A stretch of 35,317 nucleotides of DNA from Stutzerimonas azotifigens DSM 17556 (GTDB lineage: Bacteria > Pseudomonadota > Gammaproteobacteria > Pseudomonadales > Pseudomonadaceae): NCBI RefSeq assembly GCF_000425625.1, contig NZ_AUDU01000070.1:1-35317 (forward strand), in the 5' to 3' direction. Positions 17,526-26,700 of the stretch are shown here, piece after piece. Under the pieces are notes generated by a model, which was not told where the DNA came from, did no database searches, and saw only the letters and a program-made list of their open reading frames with translations. The translations under genes and the position numbers were made by a program. Position 1 is the stretch's first letter, and every line of letters starts with the position of its first letter.

Positions 17526-18967
17526 GGAAGCTTCCATTCTCTCTTTATGGCCTCAAATATTCCTTTCCGCTCAGCCAAGCCATTACTTCCGCCATTCACA
17601 GCTAATGTGACCAATTCGACATTGTTATTTTCATTGTCAATAAGTATGTTGATATCTCCCTTCGCATTATGTTTTGTATGTACGCCACCATTGTTTCGCC
17701 AGTACCAGCAAGATACGTCTATAGCGTTGTACATGTCCGCTGCAATTAGGTCTGGCGAAGACGTGAAGTCGATCCCTCTGTAGGTCGAGTATTTTAAGTA
17801 GTTATTTTTTCATGTGAGTTGAATCAAACCTTTTCCTTTGTATTTTGGTCCATCACCCTGCGTTGTATTTCCGTTAGCCTCCGCGTTCTTGTGTCGCCCA
17901 GGGTTATATCCTTCTCCTGAGGCGAACTCGATGGTGGTTTCGAAATGTGCTGATTCATGGAAGCACTGGGAAAGGAAGTGAGCCTTTTGATAGCCTGTGG
18001 TGATGTCATGCCTTATCAATGCGGCGTTTAACATATCCACGAATTTGTTTTTATCAAAATCGTAAATAGCTGGGTAGTTTTCTCGAAATGTTGCAGTAAA
18101 GTTTCTTGATCCACCGCGCCCGGTAAACCAAGCGCCAGGCTTACCGAGAATTTTTTCCAGGAACGGAACGGTAATTTCCTCGGCTGCCGTCACAGAGAAG
18201 CAGCCCATAATTCCCAAGGGATGAAAATGCCAAGCCTTCCCATCCCCACTAATGTCATGCTTGCCCGCTAGATCGTTCCACCAACCCAGCTTTTCGATCC
18301 GCTGCTTCTCCACTTCCCAGGCCGGATTTGGCTTGCCGGGTTGTTCGGCCAACAGCGGATCGAGCTCATCCCATTTGGTTTTGTTCCAGAACCACTCGCT
18401 TTCGTATCTGGCAATCAGCCGGCCGATCACCTGAGCGTGCCAAGGCTTGGCCAGGGCTGCGCGGATTTCGCTGCTGGTCAGCACACCGTCCCGATCGGAG
18501 TCGACGATGTCGTAGAGGCGGGCCAGCGTCAGGATGGGGCCGCCGTCGGCCCTGTTGATCTGCGCGCGGTAGTTGTGCTGTTCCTCGGTATTCAGCATGC
18601 CTTTGACGTTGAAGGCGTAGGCCAGCTTGTCGAGAGGGCTTCCGGTGTCTTCCACGCATTGGAAGTCCGGCCATTCCCAGGGGCTGTGGCGGGTGGTGAT
18701 CAGTTCCTGTTCGGCTAACCAGCCATCGATGGGGTTGCCGTTCATGTCAGCGAACAAGCCGTCCAGTCGCCACCATTAGGTTGTACTGCCTTCAATGGCG
18801 GTCTTGACCTGAATCCTGTTCGCCGCCGGCAGGCCATCTAGATGCGTCTGGGGAATGATCAGGTCGACGCCGATCTGGCTGCCGCTGTCGCTGAGCCTGG
18901 GTGGGTTGTCGGCGTTGATATCGTCGTAACTGTCGCTCTGCAAGGTCTGAGTAGATTTGGTTAACGA
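17522..18967 (-). pseudogene. T6SS GH19/EF-hand muramidase effector, broken by two in-frame stops
   Basis: One reading frame runs from 18967 to 17522 with two stops: TAA at 18776-18778, just before WWRLDGLFADMNG, and TGA at 17810-17812. The TGA falls exactly where GH19-type enzymes have Trp (KGKGLIQLT-W), and the frame continues sensibly with KNNYLKYSTYRGIDF and then CWYWRNNGG to KREWKLP. Domains: an N-terminal remnant, an EF-hand-type calcium loop (DSDRDGVLTSSE) about 90 residues in, and a C-terminal GH19-like catalytic domain with the Glu of CFHESAHFE. The 5' end is also lost: an in-frame TGA at 18968-18970 cuts off the usual upstream part, and no start is visible. The changes could be CAA to TAA and TGG to TGA transitions. 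Expected role: peptidoglycan cleavage in a rival's periplasm. GC falls sharply from about 18250 toward the 3' end. Confidence 0.8.
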
Positions 18968-19051
18968 TCAGTCAGCTCGATTTTTAAGCAAGAGGCTCAG
19001 TGAGCCGCTTATGCGTAGTAGCTGTCTGGTTAAGGTGCTGTTCAATCTACA

Positions 19052-19477
19052 TCATACAAACTTCCATAATGACCAGATTTTTAGTGTTTCAGAGACAATG
19101 ATCAGCGCTAGAAATATCAGGCCATAGCCAGGTAGTAACTGCGCGGCAAACAATAATACCGAGAGTGAGGGCATAAGAAAAAAAATACGAAAAGGAGTCT
19201 GTATGTAAGCAAGGTATTTCACCCAGCCTTTTTGTAACAGGAATATCAGGCATGAAAGAATGATCGAAAACTGTAACAGCCATGATAGCAGGGCCGTGAC
19301 TAGATTAACTCCACCCTGTTGCTCCAGTAGAGTGATGCTCGCACTGAGATCGCTGAAATAAGGTATACGCTCACCCAGCCAGCTATTGACGCAATACCAA
19401 ATGATGTAAAAGGCGTCCAATATTCCCCAAAAGAGAAAGACTGCGTTTCGTTTACCGATTGTTGCTTCTGCCTTCAT
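19052..19477 (-). CDS. Four-helix membrane protein, probable immunity to the VgrG toxin domain
   Basis: A 141-residue protein with about four hydrophobic segments (near residues 12-34, 55-80, 93-114, 117-134) and no signal peptide, so an inner-membrane protein. I do not recognise a named family. The ATG lies two bases after the vgrG stop (TAA-CC-ATG), the usual tight coupling of toxin and immunity genes. Its C-terminal ~45 residues (PFRIFF.MPSLSVLLFAAQLLPG ... LKIWSLWKF) are clearly related to a broken copy at 31983-32176. Low GC relative to the T6SS core suggests acquisition together with the vgrG 3' end. Immunity function is inferred from position and topology; a membrane-located immunity protein suggests the toxin acts at the inner membrane or periplasm. 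Confidence 0.7.
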   Translation of the reverse strand: MKAEATIGKRNAVFLFWGILDAFYIIWYCVNSWLGERIPYFSDLSASITLLEQQGGVNLVTALLSWLLQFSIILSCLIFLLQKGWVKYLAYIQTPFRIFFLMPSLSVLLFAAQLLPGYGLIFLALIIVSETLKIWSLWKFV

Positions 19478-19479
19478 GG

Positions 19480-22044
19480 TTAGGGTGCCTTTCGTTCATA
19501 AACGGTATTAGCGATTACTGGCTGCCAGTGCCAGGATTTGCCCGATATCTGCCAATTATCAGCTCCTTCAAGAAAATGCTGAGTAATAGTTCGCCGCTTG
19601 CCATAAGTATGAATAGCCGATCCTTCCGCGAAGTGCTGTTCATTTTCATCCAGAGCTTGCCAAACTTGGACAATATTGCGAGTGGTGTTCTGGTAATCCT
19701 TGCCATCTGAGCCAAAGACCCGCCCTTCGTCACCAAGCGAGCCCAAGCGGTTCATGAGCATTTTTAATGAGTTACTTACACCGTCGTAGTCAAATTCTTG
19801 CGTGACCCATTTGCCAGGGCCGTTTTGGATATGTGTTGTCGTGGCAGTGATATCAGATAATCTCGAGGCAATAGAAGTTGGAGAGTTATTAGAGGGCGTG
19901 GTCGATTTATGTGATTGGAGCAGGCTATTATCTTTCTCGAAAGCTGAAGAATCCTGATTGCCACTTGCGCTAATATGGAGTGCTTTAGGAGTAATTTGCG
20001 GCCGAGAACTGGTTGATGTGAGTTGAGTTTTCTTACCTGAGCTATCTGCGTCTGCCATTCCAGGTAATACTGGCGACTTGGCCGAGCTCCCGGAGCCCGT
20101 GCCCGGCGAGCCGCCGGCATTGATCCGCGCCAGCGGGCCGCCGAGGGTGATGCCGCCGGCATCGAGTTTGATGAAGCTGCCGCCCGCCGCGAGGGTGACT
20201 TCGTTGCCGGCCTCGATGACCATCTTCTGTCCGGCCTTGAGGTGGATTTCGCGGCCGGCTTCGAGCGCCTGGGTGTCGCCGAGCCTGATGTGTTGTGCCT
20301 GGCCGATGATGAGGTGGTCGTCGGGCCGTATTTCCACCTTGCGATCGGCGATGGCGGTCAGGTGCTCCTCGGCCCTGAACTCGCTGTAGCTGTTCGCTTC
20401 CACGGTGTCGTGGCGTTCGTGGCCGACGCGGATCTTCTGGTCGTGCTCGATGTTCTGGTCCCAGTCGCGCTGGGCGTGGAGGTAGATCTGTTCGGCGCCA
20501 GCCCTGTCCTCGATGCGCAGTTCGTTGTAGCCCTCGCCACCGGGGCTGCTCAGGGTCTTGAACACCGATTTGGTCTTGTTCGCCGGCAGCTCGTAGGGCA
20601 CCGGGTGCTCGGCGTGATACAGGCAGCCGGTGACCAGGGGCTGGTCGGGGTCGCCCTCGAGGAAGGTGACCAGCACTTCCATGCCAACCCGCGGGATGGC
20701 CACGCCGCCATAGGCGTTGCCGGCCCAACTGCTGGAGACGCGCAGCCAGCAGCTGCTCTTGTCGTCGCCCTCGCCCTCGCGGTCCCAGTGGAACTGCACC
20801 TTGACCCGGCCGTATTCATCGCAGTGGATCTCTTCGCCGGCCGGGCCGGTGACCACGGCGGTCTGGCTGCCGAGGAGCCTGGGCTTGGGGTGGCGCAGGG
20901 CGGGGCGGAAGGGGATGTCCCAGGGGGTGGCGGTGAAGTGGTTGCGGTAGCCTTGGGTAAAAATGCCCTCACCCCAGCCCTCTCCCGGAGGGAGAGGGAG
21001 TTTTCCGGCGTGAGAGGAGGGCACGGTGGTGGACTCTTCCAGCACCTGCGGCTGTTTGCCTTCGTGGACGACTTCGTTGAGCAGCCAGAGCTGGTTCCAT
21101 TCTCCTCGCGGGTGCTCGGTGAGTTCGAGCAGGTGGCCGCTGAGCAGCGTGGGCTGGTCGCCGGCGCCTTCGGCGAGCCGGTAGTCAGCGCGGTGCCGTT
21201 CGAGATGACGCTGGCTCAGGTGCCTGCCCCGGGTACGGTCGCGATAGCGGCCGGGGTAGTCGTAGTCTTCGAGGTCGGGGCCGGCACTGCGGTTTTCCGC
21301 ATCCGGCCTGCTGCAAAGGCTCTCCAGCAGTAGCCTCGGTCGCTCGAAGTCGTAGTCCCGCCGGGTCACGCGCCCGGTCCGGATGTCCAGGCGTACGGCA
21401 AAGCGTTTGATCACCGGCTCGTCCGCCACCAGGCCGGTGTCGGCCACGTAGGCGATCGGGCGGCCCAGGCGCGGGAAGGTCGTCTGGTCGTCGCCAAACA
21501 CCAGCACATGTCCGCTCGTGTCGTGGCGGAAGTGGTAGTGGATGCCTTCCTCCTCGCACAGGCGCTGGACGAAGTGCAGGTCGCTCTCGTCGTACTGCAC
21601 GCAGTACTCACGCTCCGGATAAACCGTCGGGCCGAGCTCGAAGCGATGGCCGCTCTCGGCGAGGATGCCGTGCTCGGCCAGTACCTGGGCAATGATCTGC
21701 GGCACCGTCAGTTGCTGAAAGATGCGCTGGTTGCTGCGATGGGCCAGGTAGGCCAGCCGCGGTACGACAGTCAGGCGGTAGCGCGTCAGGCGCCGCCCCG
21801 ATTCACCCTGCTCGGCGCCGTGAACGAGGCCGTGCACGCCATGCCCGCCGGGGTCGAAAGCGAGGAAGGCGGGGCGGTGGAGCAGGGCCTGGAGGTCCAG
21901 GTCCGGACGCTCGCTGACCAGCGTCAGTTCGAAGCGATAGGGTCGGCTGATGGCCTCGCGGCCTTCGAATGCCAGGACGCGCAGATCGTGTTCGACACCT
22001 TCGAGCGTCAGGCTGAATTGGATTTCGTTGGCCGGGTTGAACAT
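19480..22044 (-). CDS. vgrG: T6SS spike VgrG (TssI) with C-terminal toxin-like extension
   Basis: An 854-residue VgrG. Residues 1-~400 form the gp27-like base (ISRPYRFELTLVSE; YCVQYDESDLHFVQRLCEEEGIHYHF). Then come the gp5-like OB domain (PAGEEIHCDEYGRVKVQFHWD; WAGNAYGGVAIPRVGMEVLVTFLEGDPDQP) and the needle repeat, ending near residue 645. About 205 further residues follow: a Ser/Thr-rich linker, then a ~110-residue globular tail (KWVTQEFDYDGVSNSL to NTVYERKAP) that I cannot assign. The tail is AT-richer than the core. It is therefore an evolved VgrG carrying its own effector domain. AAGGA precedes ATG 22044. It lies 21 bases after the kinase gene, so it is probably in the T6SS operon, and the immunity candidate begins 2 bases after its stop. 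A palindromic repeat is translated within it at residues ~347-361. Confidence 0.93.
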   Translation of the reverse strand: MFNPANEIQFSLTLEGVEHDLRVLAFEGREAISRPYRFELTLVSERPDLDLQALLHRPAFLAFDPGGHGVHGLVHGAEQGESGRRLTRYRLTVVPRLAYLAHRSNQRIFQQLTVPQIIAQVLAEHGILAESGHRFELGPTVYPEREYCVQYDESDLHFVQRLCEEEGIHYHFRHDTSGHVLVFGDDQTTFPRLGRPIAYVADTGLVADEPVIKRFAVRLDIRTGRVTRRDYDFERPRLLLESLCSRPDAENRSAGPDLEDYDYPGRYRDRTRGRHLSQRHLERHRADYRLAEGAGDQPTLLSGHLLELTEHPRGEWNQLWLLNEVVHEGKQPQVLEESTTVPSSHAGKLPLPPGEGWGEGIFTQGYRNHFTATPWDIPFRPALRHPKPRLLGSQTAVVTGPAGEEIHCDEYGRVKVQFHWDREGEGDDKSSCWLRVSSSWAGNAYGGVAIPRVGMEVLVTFLEGDPDQPLVTGCLYHAEHPVPYELPANKTKSVFKTLSSPGGEGYNELRIEDRAGAEQIYLHAQRDWDQNIEHDQKIRVGHERHDTVEANSYSEFRAEEHLTAIADRKVEIRPDDHLIIGQAQHIRLGDTQALEAGREIHLKAGQKMVIEAGNEVTLAAGGSFIKLDAGGITLGGPLARINAGGSPGTGSGSSAKSPVLPGMADADSSGKKTQLTSTSSRPQITPKALHISASGNQDSSAFEKDNSLLQSHKSTTPSNNSPTSIASRLSDITATTTHIQNGPGKWVTQEFDYDGVSNSLKMLMNRLGSLGDEGRVFGSDGKDYQNTTRNIVQVWQALDENEQHFAEGSAIHTYGKRRTITQHFLEGADNWQISGKSWHWQPVIANTVYERKAP
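20371..20550 (-). repeat. vgrG direct repeat, copy 1
   Basis: This 180-base part of vgrG (end of OB region and start of needle) matches 35138-35317 in the same orientation with about six differences by eye. The second copy continues past the window, so the true length is unknown. Flanking vgrG sequence diverges at once beyond 20371 toward the 3' end. Confidence 0.85.
20966..20998. repeat. CCCTCA-type palindromic repeat inside vgrG
   Basis: CCCTCACCCCAG is followed by the hairpin CCCTCTCCC (20978-20986) / GGGAGAGGG (20990-20998). It is the same repeat type as 13298-13341 and 13441-13476. On the minus strand it is read in frame as LPLPPGEGWGEG within vgrG. Confidence 0.75.
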
Positions 22045-22065
22045 GCGGGGTTCCTTGTCCGGGGA

Positions 22066-23040
22066 TCATCCATGTGAAAAGGCGAACCAGCGCCACGGAA
22101 ACCTCCGCGGCGTACGACGGAAATCATCCAGCAGCGCGTCGAGCGTGGCGGTCCGCGCTTCCGGCTCCAGGGCCAGGGCCCGGCGCAGTGTCGGCCAGCA
22201 GTGGGCGGGCAGCCGGGCGGGCTTGGCCAGGGTTCGCTCCAGGGCCATCGAGCGGGCCTGGCGGGCGTTCAGGCGGCGGTAGGGGTGCTCGCCGGCGCTG
22301 AGTTCGTAGAGCACGCAGGCGAGGGCGAACAGGTCGGCCGCGGGGGTGAGGGCGGCGCCGTCCAGCAGTTCCAGCGCGGCATAGCGGGGCGTCCAGGCGG
22401 CGATACGGTGGCGGGCCAGGCGCGGCAGGCCGGCCAGTGGGCCATCCGGCGAATGCCCGAGCCCGTAGTCGAACAGGCGCAGGCCGTCGGCGGCGAGCAT
22501 GACGTTGCTGGGCTTGATGTCGCCATGCAGCACGCCGAGTTCGTGGGAGTGCTTCAACGCCTCCAGCAGGGGCAGTGCGATGGCCTGCAGCGCGGGCCAG
22601 GCCAGGCCCTGGGGATGCTCGGCGAGCAGTTGGTCGAGGGTCGGACCCTTGAGTAATTCCAGGGTGAAGAAGGCGCGCTGGCTGGCGGCATCCACCTCGA
22701 AGGCGAACGGCCGGACCACATGCCGGTGGCGCAGACGCGTGGTCAGGGCGAACTCGCTGTAGAGCAGCGCATGGGCGTCGGGGTACTCGCTGAATTCGTC
22801 ACTGAGCGTCTTCAGGGCCACCCAGGGCTGCGGGTCACCGAACTGCTCGCGCAGCAGGTCCCGTGCGCGGTACACCGCGCCCATGCCACCGACGCCGAGC
22901 AGCCGCTCGATCCGGTAGCGACCACAGAGGGTATCCGGCAACGGGCCTGGCACCTCCCGGGGTGCAGCCGAGGGCTCGGGCGCCGGTGCGAAGGCGAAAT
23001 AGGTGAGATCGCTGGCCGGCGCGGCAAGGGCGTCGTTCAT
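22066..23040 (-). CDS. stk1: T6SS Ser/Thr protein kinase (Stk1/PpkA-like)
   Basis: A 324-residue Hanks-type kinase that would phosphorylate T6SS components, in other systems Fha. The glycine loop LGVGGMGAVY is at residues 48-57, the ATP lysine is Lys77 (VALK), the catalytic loop HGDIKPSN has Asp174 and Asn179, and the metal loop is DYG (Asp191). Arg of the HRD motif is replaced by Gly, making it a non-RD kinase, and DFG is DYG. No membrane segment or extracellular domain is visible, unlike PpkA, so Stk1 of P. aeruginosa HSI-II (~329 residues) is the closer parallel. ATG 23040 overlaps the phosphatase stop (ATGA). The long frame upstream to 23484 is only the phosphatase gene's shadow. Confidence 0.9.
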   Translation of the reverse strand: MNDALAAPASDLTYFAFAPAPEPSAAPREVPGPLPDTLCGRYRIERLLGVGGMGAVYRARDLLREQFGDPQPWVALKTLSDEFSEYPDAHALLYSEFALTTRLRHRHVVRPFAFEVDAASQRAFFTLELLKGPTLDQLLAEHPQGLAWPALQAIALPLLEALKHSHELGVLHGDIKPSNVMLAADGLRLFDYGLGHSPDGPLAGLPRLARHRIAAWTPRYAALELLDGAALTPAADLFALACVLYELSAGEHPYRRLNARQARSMALERTLAKPARLPAHCWPTLRRALALEPEARTATLDALLDDFRRTPRRFPWRWFAFSHG

Positions 23041-23768
23041 CGGCGGATCACCACGGCGCTGAGGTTGTCTCGCGCCGGGCCTTCCAGCGCCTCGTCGAAC
23101 AGCTGGCGCAGCGCGAACTCGGGAGAAGGGCGATCGAGCGCGGCGCCCAGCGCATCCGGCGACAGGCTCTGGTACAGCCCGTCGCTGCACAGCAGCAGCG
23201 TGTCGCCGGGGTGCACGTCGAACTCCAGCACGTCCAGCCGCAGGCTCTCGCCGGCGCCGACGGCGCGCGTCAGGGCGTGGGCCGCCGGATGCGCGGCGAC
23301 CTGCCGCGGGCTCAGGCGCTGCTCGTCGAGCAACTGCTGGGCCAGCGAATGATCGCGCGACAGCTGGTACAGCCGGCCGCGCCGCCACAGATAGCAGCGG
23401 CTGTCGCCGGCCCAGACGCAGGCGGCGCGCCGCTCGTCCATCAGCAACGCCACCACGGTGCTGCCCATGACCGGCTCGGGGCATTCGGCGGTCACCGTGA
23501 GCGCATGGCCGAGGCGGCGATTGACCCGATGCAGACCCCGGCGCAGCGCGACCAGGCGTTCGGCCAGGCCGCCCTCGGCCGGCAGCTCGGCCAACTGTTC
23601 AACCACCAGGCGGCTGGCCAGCGCGCCGTTGCGGTGGCCGCCCATGCCGTCGGCCACGGCCCAGAGGCCACGCTCGGGCAGGTCGAGGAAGGCGTCCTCG
23701 TTGCCTTTGCGCACCTTGCCGGTGTCGGTGCGCGCTGCGCTGCGCCAGGGCGTGGCGAGGACGGTCAT
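23037..23768 (-). CDS. stp1: T6SS PP2C-family phosphatase (Stp1/PppA-like)
   Basis: A 243-residue PPM/PP2C serine/threonine phosphatase that would reverse the neighbouring kinase. Metal-binding motifs are in order: TDTGKVRKGNEDAF, VADGMGGHRNG, VWAGDSRCYLWR, LLLCSDGLYQSL and ARDNLSAVVI near the end. Length and order match HSI-II Stp1. The ATG at 23768 overlaps the tssM stop and its own stop overlaps the kinase start, both ATGA, so the three genes are translationally coupled. It is soluble and cytoplasmic. Confidence 0.93.
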   Translation of the reverse strand: MTVLATPWRSAARTDTGKVRKGNEDAFLDLPERGLWAVADGMGGHRNGALASRLVVEQLAELPAEGGLAERLVALRRGLHRVNRRLGHALTVTAECPEPVMGSTVVALLMDERRAACVWAGDSRCYLWRRGRLYQLSRDHSLAQQLLDEQRLSPRQVAAHPAAHALTRAVGAGESLRLDVLEFDVHPGDTLLLCSDGLYQSLSPDALGAALDRPSPEFALRQLFDEALEGPARDNLSAVVIRR

Positions 23769-26700
23769 CAGAGGCTCGCCGGCAGCCGGAAGTCGCGCAG
23801 CAGGCCGACGTCGAACGGGTTCGGCGAGCGCTGGCTGTGCAGCAGATAGTTGGCCCGCAGCCCGCCGAGGTCGGCCTTGAGCATGAGCACGTCGCGGCCG
23901 CTGTGGTAGCCAACCTCCATCAGGTCGAACAGGCGGAACAGCGACCAGGGCCCGGTGTTCTTCTCGATCCCTACCTTGCGCCCGGCCAGCGCCTCTACCA
24001 CCAGGCTGGTGCGGTCTTGGTTCTCGGCCGCCGGCCAGACGAAGGCGGTGGGGACGATCGGGCCGTGACGGTACTCCAGCTGCTGGCCGCCGAAGCGGAA
24101 ATCGGCGCGGCCCAGGCTGGAATCGAGCGAGTAGGGCTCGAGCTTGAAGCGCACCAACGGCTCGTTGGGGTTCTCGGCGAAGAAGCTCCGACGGATCGTC
24201 TGCGCGCGCTCCATCTGCGCCAGGAAGGTCTGCGACAACGGCAGCTCGCGGCCATCCAGGCGGCGTGGACGGAAGGTCCCGGCGGTCTGGCTGACGAAGG
24301 GGCGCAGGTAGCGTTCGAAGAAGGCCTCCGCCGTGCCCTGGGCCCTGAAGAACTCGCGGAAGTCGGCGATCGCCACCTCGCTCTCGCTGTAGGCGTCGAA
24401 GGGGTAGCGCTTGCGGAAGGAGCTGCGGTAGGTGGCGTACAGCTCGTTGCGATAGCGTCCGTTGAGGTAGCGGTGCGCGTCGTCGAGCACCAGGGCCCAG
24501 CTGTCCTCGGCGAGCAGCGTCAGCCAGGTGCCCAGCGGCTGCGGCAGGCGCGAGGCGGCCGTGCGCAATTCGTTGATGGCGTCGCGCTGGCCGCCCATGC
24601 GCGCCTTGGCCAGCTCGAAGGCGGCCTGCTCGGGCGCGCTGGCATGGGCCAGGCCGGACAGCTGCAGCTGCAAGGCGTCGAGCGCCTGCATGGCCGGCAG
24701 CAGTTCGGTGCTGGCGCCGCCGTTGTCGTCGAGCAGGCGATGGAAGGCGGCAAAGCGCCGCTCCAGCGCCTTGCGCGCGGTGTCCGGCAGGTTCCGGGCG
24801 AGGGCCGCCTGCGTCTGTTCGGCGGCGGCCGCGGCGAGCCTGGCGGCCTTGCCGAGCTTGCCGCTGGCATCCTTGTGATCCTCGGCGGCCTGTGTCGCCC
24901 CGTCGACCGCTTCGGCCAGGCCGGCGAAACGGGTGTTCTCGCGCAACTCGACGAGCAGTTGCAGCAGCGGGGAATTGGCCCCGGCCAACCCGGCCAGGCG
25001 CAGCGCCCCCTGGCGCGCGCTGCCCAGGGGTTCGAGCCCCAGCTGGGCGATCGCCTCGCCCCAGTGGTGCCCGTAGTCGCGGAAATACAGCTGCTCCATG
25101 TCCACCATCAGGCGTCCGAGGTCGCCGCCGCTCAGGGTCGCGCCTTCGCCGAGCACCCAGTTGTCGCGCAGGATCTCGCGGACCAGGTCGGCGCCCTGGG
25201 TCAGGTAGTACTTCTGGTAGCCCTGCTGGGTGTAGAACCCCGGAATCGCCAGCTGGCTGCCGACGATCAGCGTGCCCTGCGGCCCCAGGCGCTGGCCGAG
25301 GCGGTAGTCCGGCAGGCTGCGGGCCTGCTCGCGCAGCATGCGGTAGACGACCTCGGCCAGCGACTCGCTGCGCAGCACCTGGCGGGCCTGGGCGACCAGC
25401 CGCCCGTCGAGCGGATAGGCCCGGAAGGGCTCTTCCAGCAGGCGGGCGAAATGGGCATTCAGGCCCTCCTGCGCCACTGCATTGCCGGAGTGGCGCAGCG
25501 ACCAGTCGGCCGCCAGCCAGCGCCTGAGGAAGTCGGCATCGCGGCGCTCCTCGAGGTTCAGCATCAGGTAGGCGCGCAGGCTGTTGAGCAGTGCTTCGCG
25601 GTCCTCGAGGTTGGCGCGGATCTGCGCTTCGAGCTGGCGCGCGACCCGTGGCAACAGCAGGTTTTCCAGGTCGCGGCGGTAGGCCTGGTGCAGCGTGGGC
25701 TCGACGGCCTGGCCCTGGTACAGGCCGCCGCGTTCGACCAGGCGGGCATCGGCGGGCGCAGGGAACACCCGGGTGGCCGCGTAGCTGCGGTCGAGCGTGG
25801 CCAGCGTGCGCAAGGCCTCGTCGGCCGGCGCGATGGCCTGGCGCTGCGTATCGATGTGTCGGGCCAGCTCGCGCAGCTGCTCCAGACGGTCGTGGTTGGC
25901 GGAAAAGCCGAAAGCCCAGGCCGCGCCGAAGGCCGCCAGGCAGGCGAAGGCGCCGGCATAGAGCGCGCGCTGGCCCCAGTCGATGCGGCGGACTTCCTTC
26001 TGGTCGAGCCCGGCGAGTTCGGCCTCGGGGAAGATCACCCGGCTGAGCAGGTGGTGGATGAAGCGTGCGCGGCCCTGGCGGAAAGTCGGCAGGGCGCTGC
26101 TGGGCAGGCCGAGCTGGCGGCCGATGTCGCTGGTCAGCGGATCGAGGCCGTCCTGCAGCTGCGGCGCGCTGGTCAGGTAGAAGCCGCGCAGGCGGCTGGA
26201 GCGCTGGTAGCGGTTGCCGGCGAACGCCAGCTCGACGAACAGGCACAGGCGCTCGCCGATCTGCCCGAGCTGATGCGGGAAATCCAGGATGCGCCCGCGC
26301 CGCTGGGTGTCGCGCTCCTGGTGCATGCGCAGGATCACCTGGCTGTTCAGGCGGCGCAGCAGCTCCTCGAACTCGTCGCGGACCACCTGCGCCTCGGTGC
26401 CGTCCTGCTCCCTGCGGAAGGTCGTGCCCAGCACCTGGTCGCTTTCCTCGCGCGACAGCTGGTCGAAGAATTCCTCGAAGCCGAGCACCTTGTCGGCCTT
26501 GCTCAGCACCAGGTAGACCGGTACGTCCGCGGCCAGGCGCTGGTGCAGTTCATGCAGCCGTTGGCGGGTCTGGCGGGCGAGGGTCTCCAGTTCCAGTTCG
26601 CCGGCCTGCAGCAGCCGGTCGACCGGCAGGTTCACCAGCACGCCGTTGAGCGGACGCACGCGGCGCCGGCGCAGCAGGGCGAGCAGGGTGGTCCAGCCGC

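Noticed and set aside
17810..17812. TGA as a selenocysteine codon or programmed readthrough
   Set aside because: The position corresponds to a conserved Trp (TGG), not Cys/Sec, no SECIS-like hairpin follows directly, and a second stop (TAA) lies upstream; a nonsense mutation is simpler.
17810..18757. Treating the GH19 effector as an intact 315-residue protein starting at TTG 18757
   Set aside because: It would end in the middle of the catalytic domain, the frame clearly continues on both sides of the stops, and TTG has no ribosome site.
18980..19010. Hairpin GGCTC/GAGCC after the four-helix immunity gene as a terminator
   Set aside because: On the minus strand the stem is followed by an A-run, not a T-run, so it does not fit a factor-independent terminator in the gene's direction.
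23037..26246. A 1069-residue minus-strand open frame overlapping tssM
   Set aside because: Only its last 243 residues are a real gene (the PP2C phosphatase). The rest is an out-of-frame reading of tssM rich in Arg/Pro/Ala.
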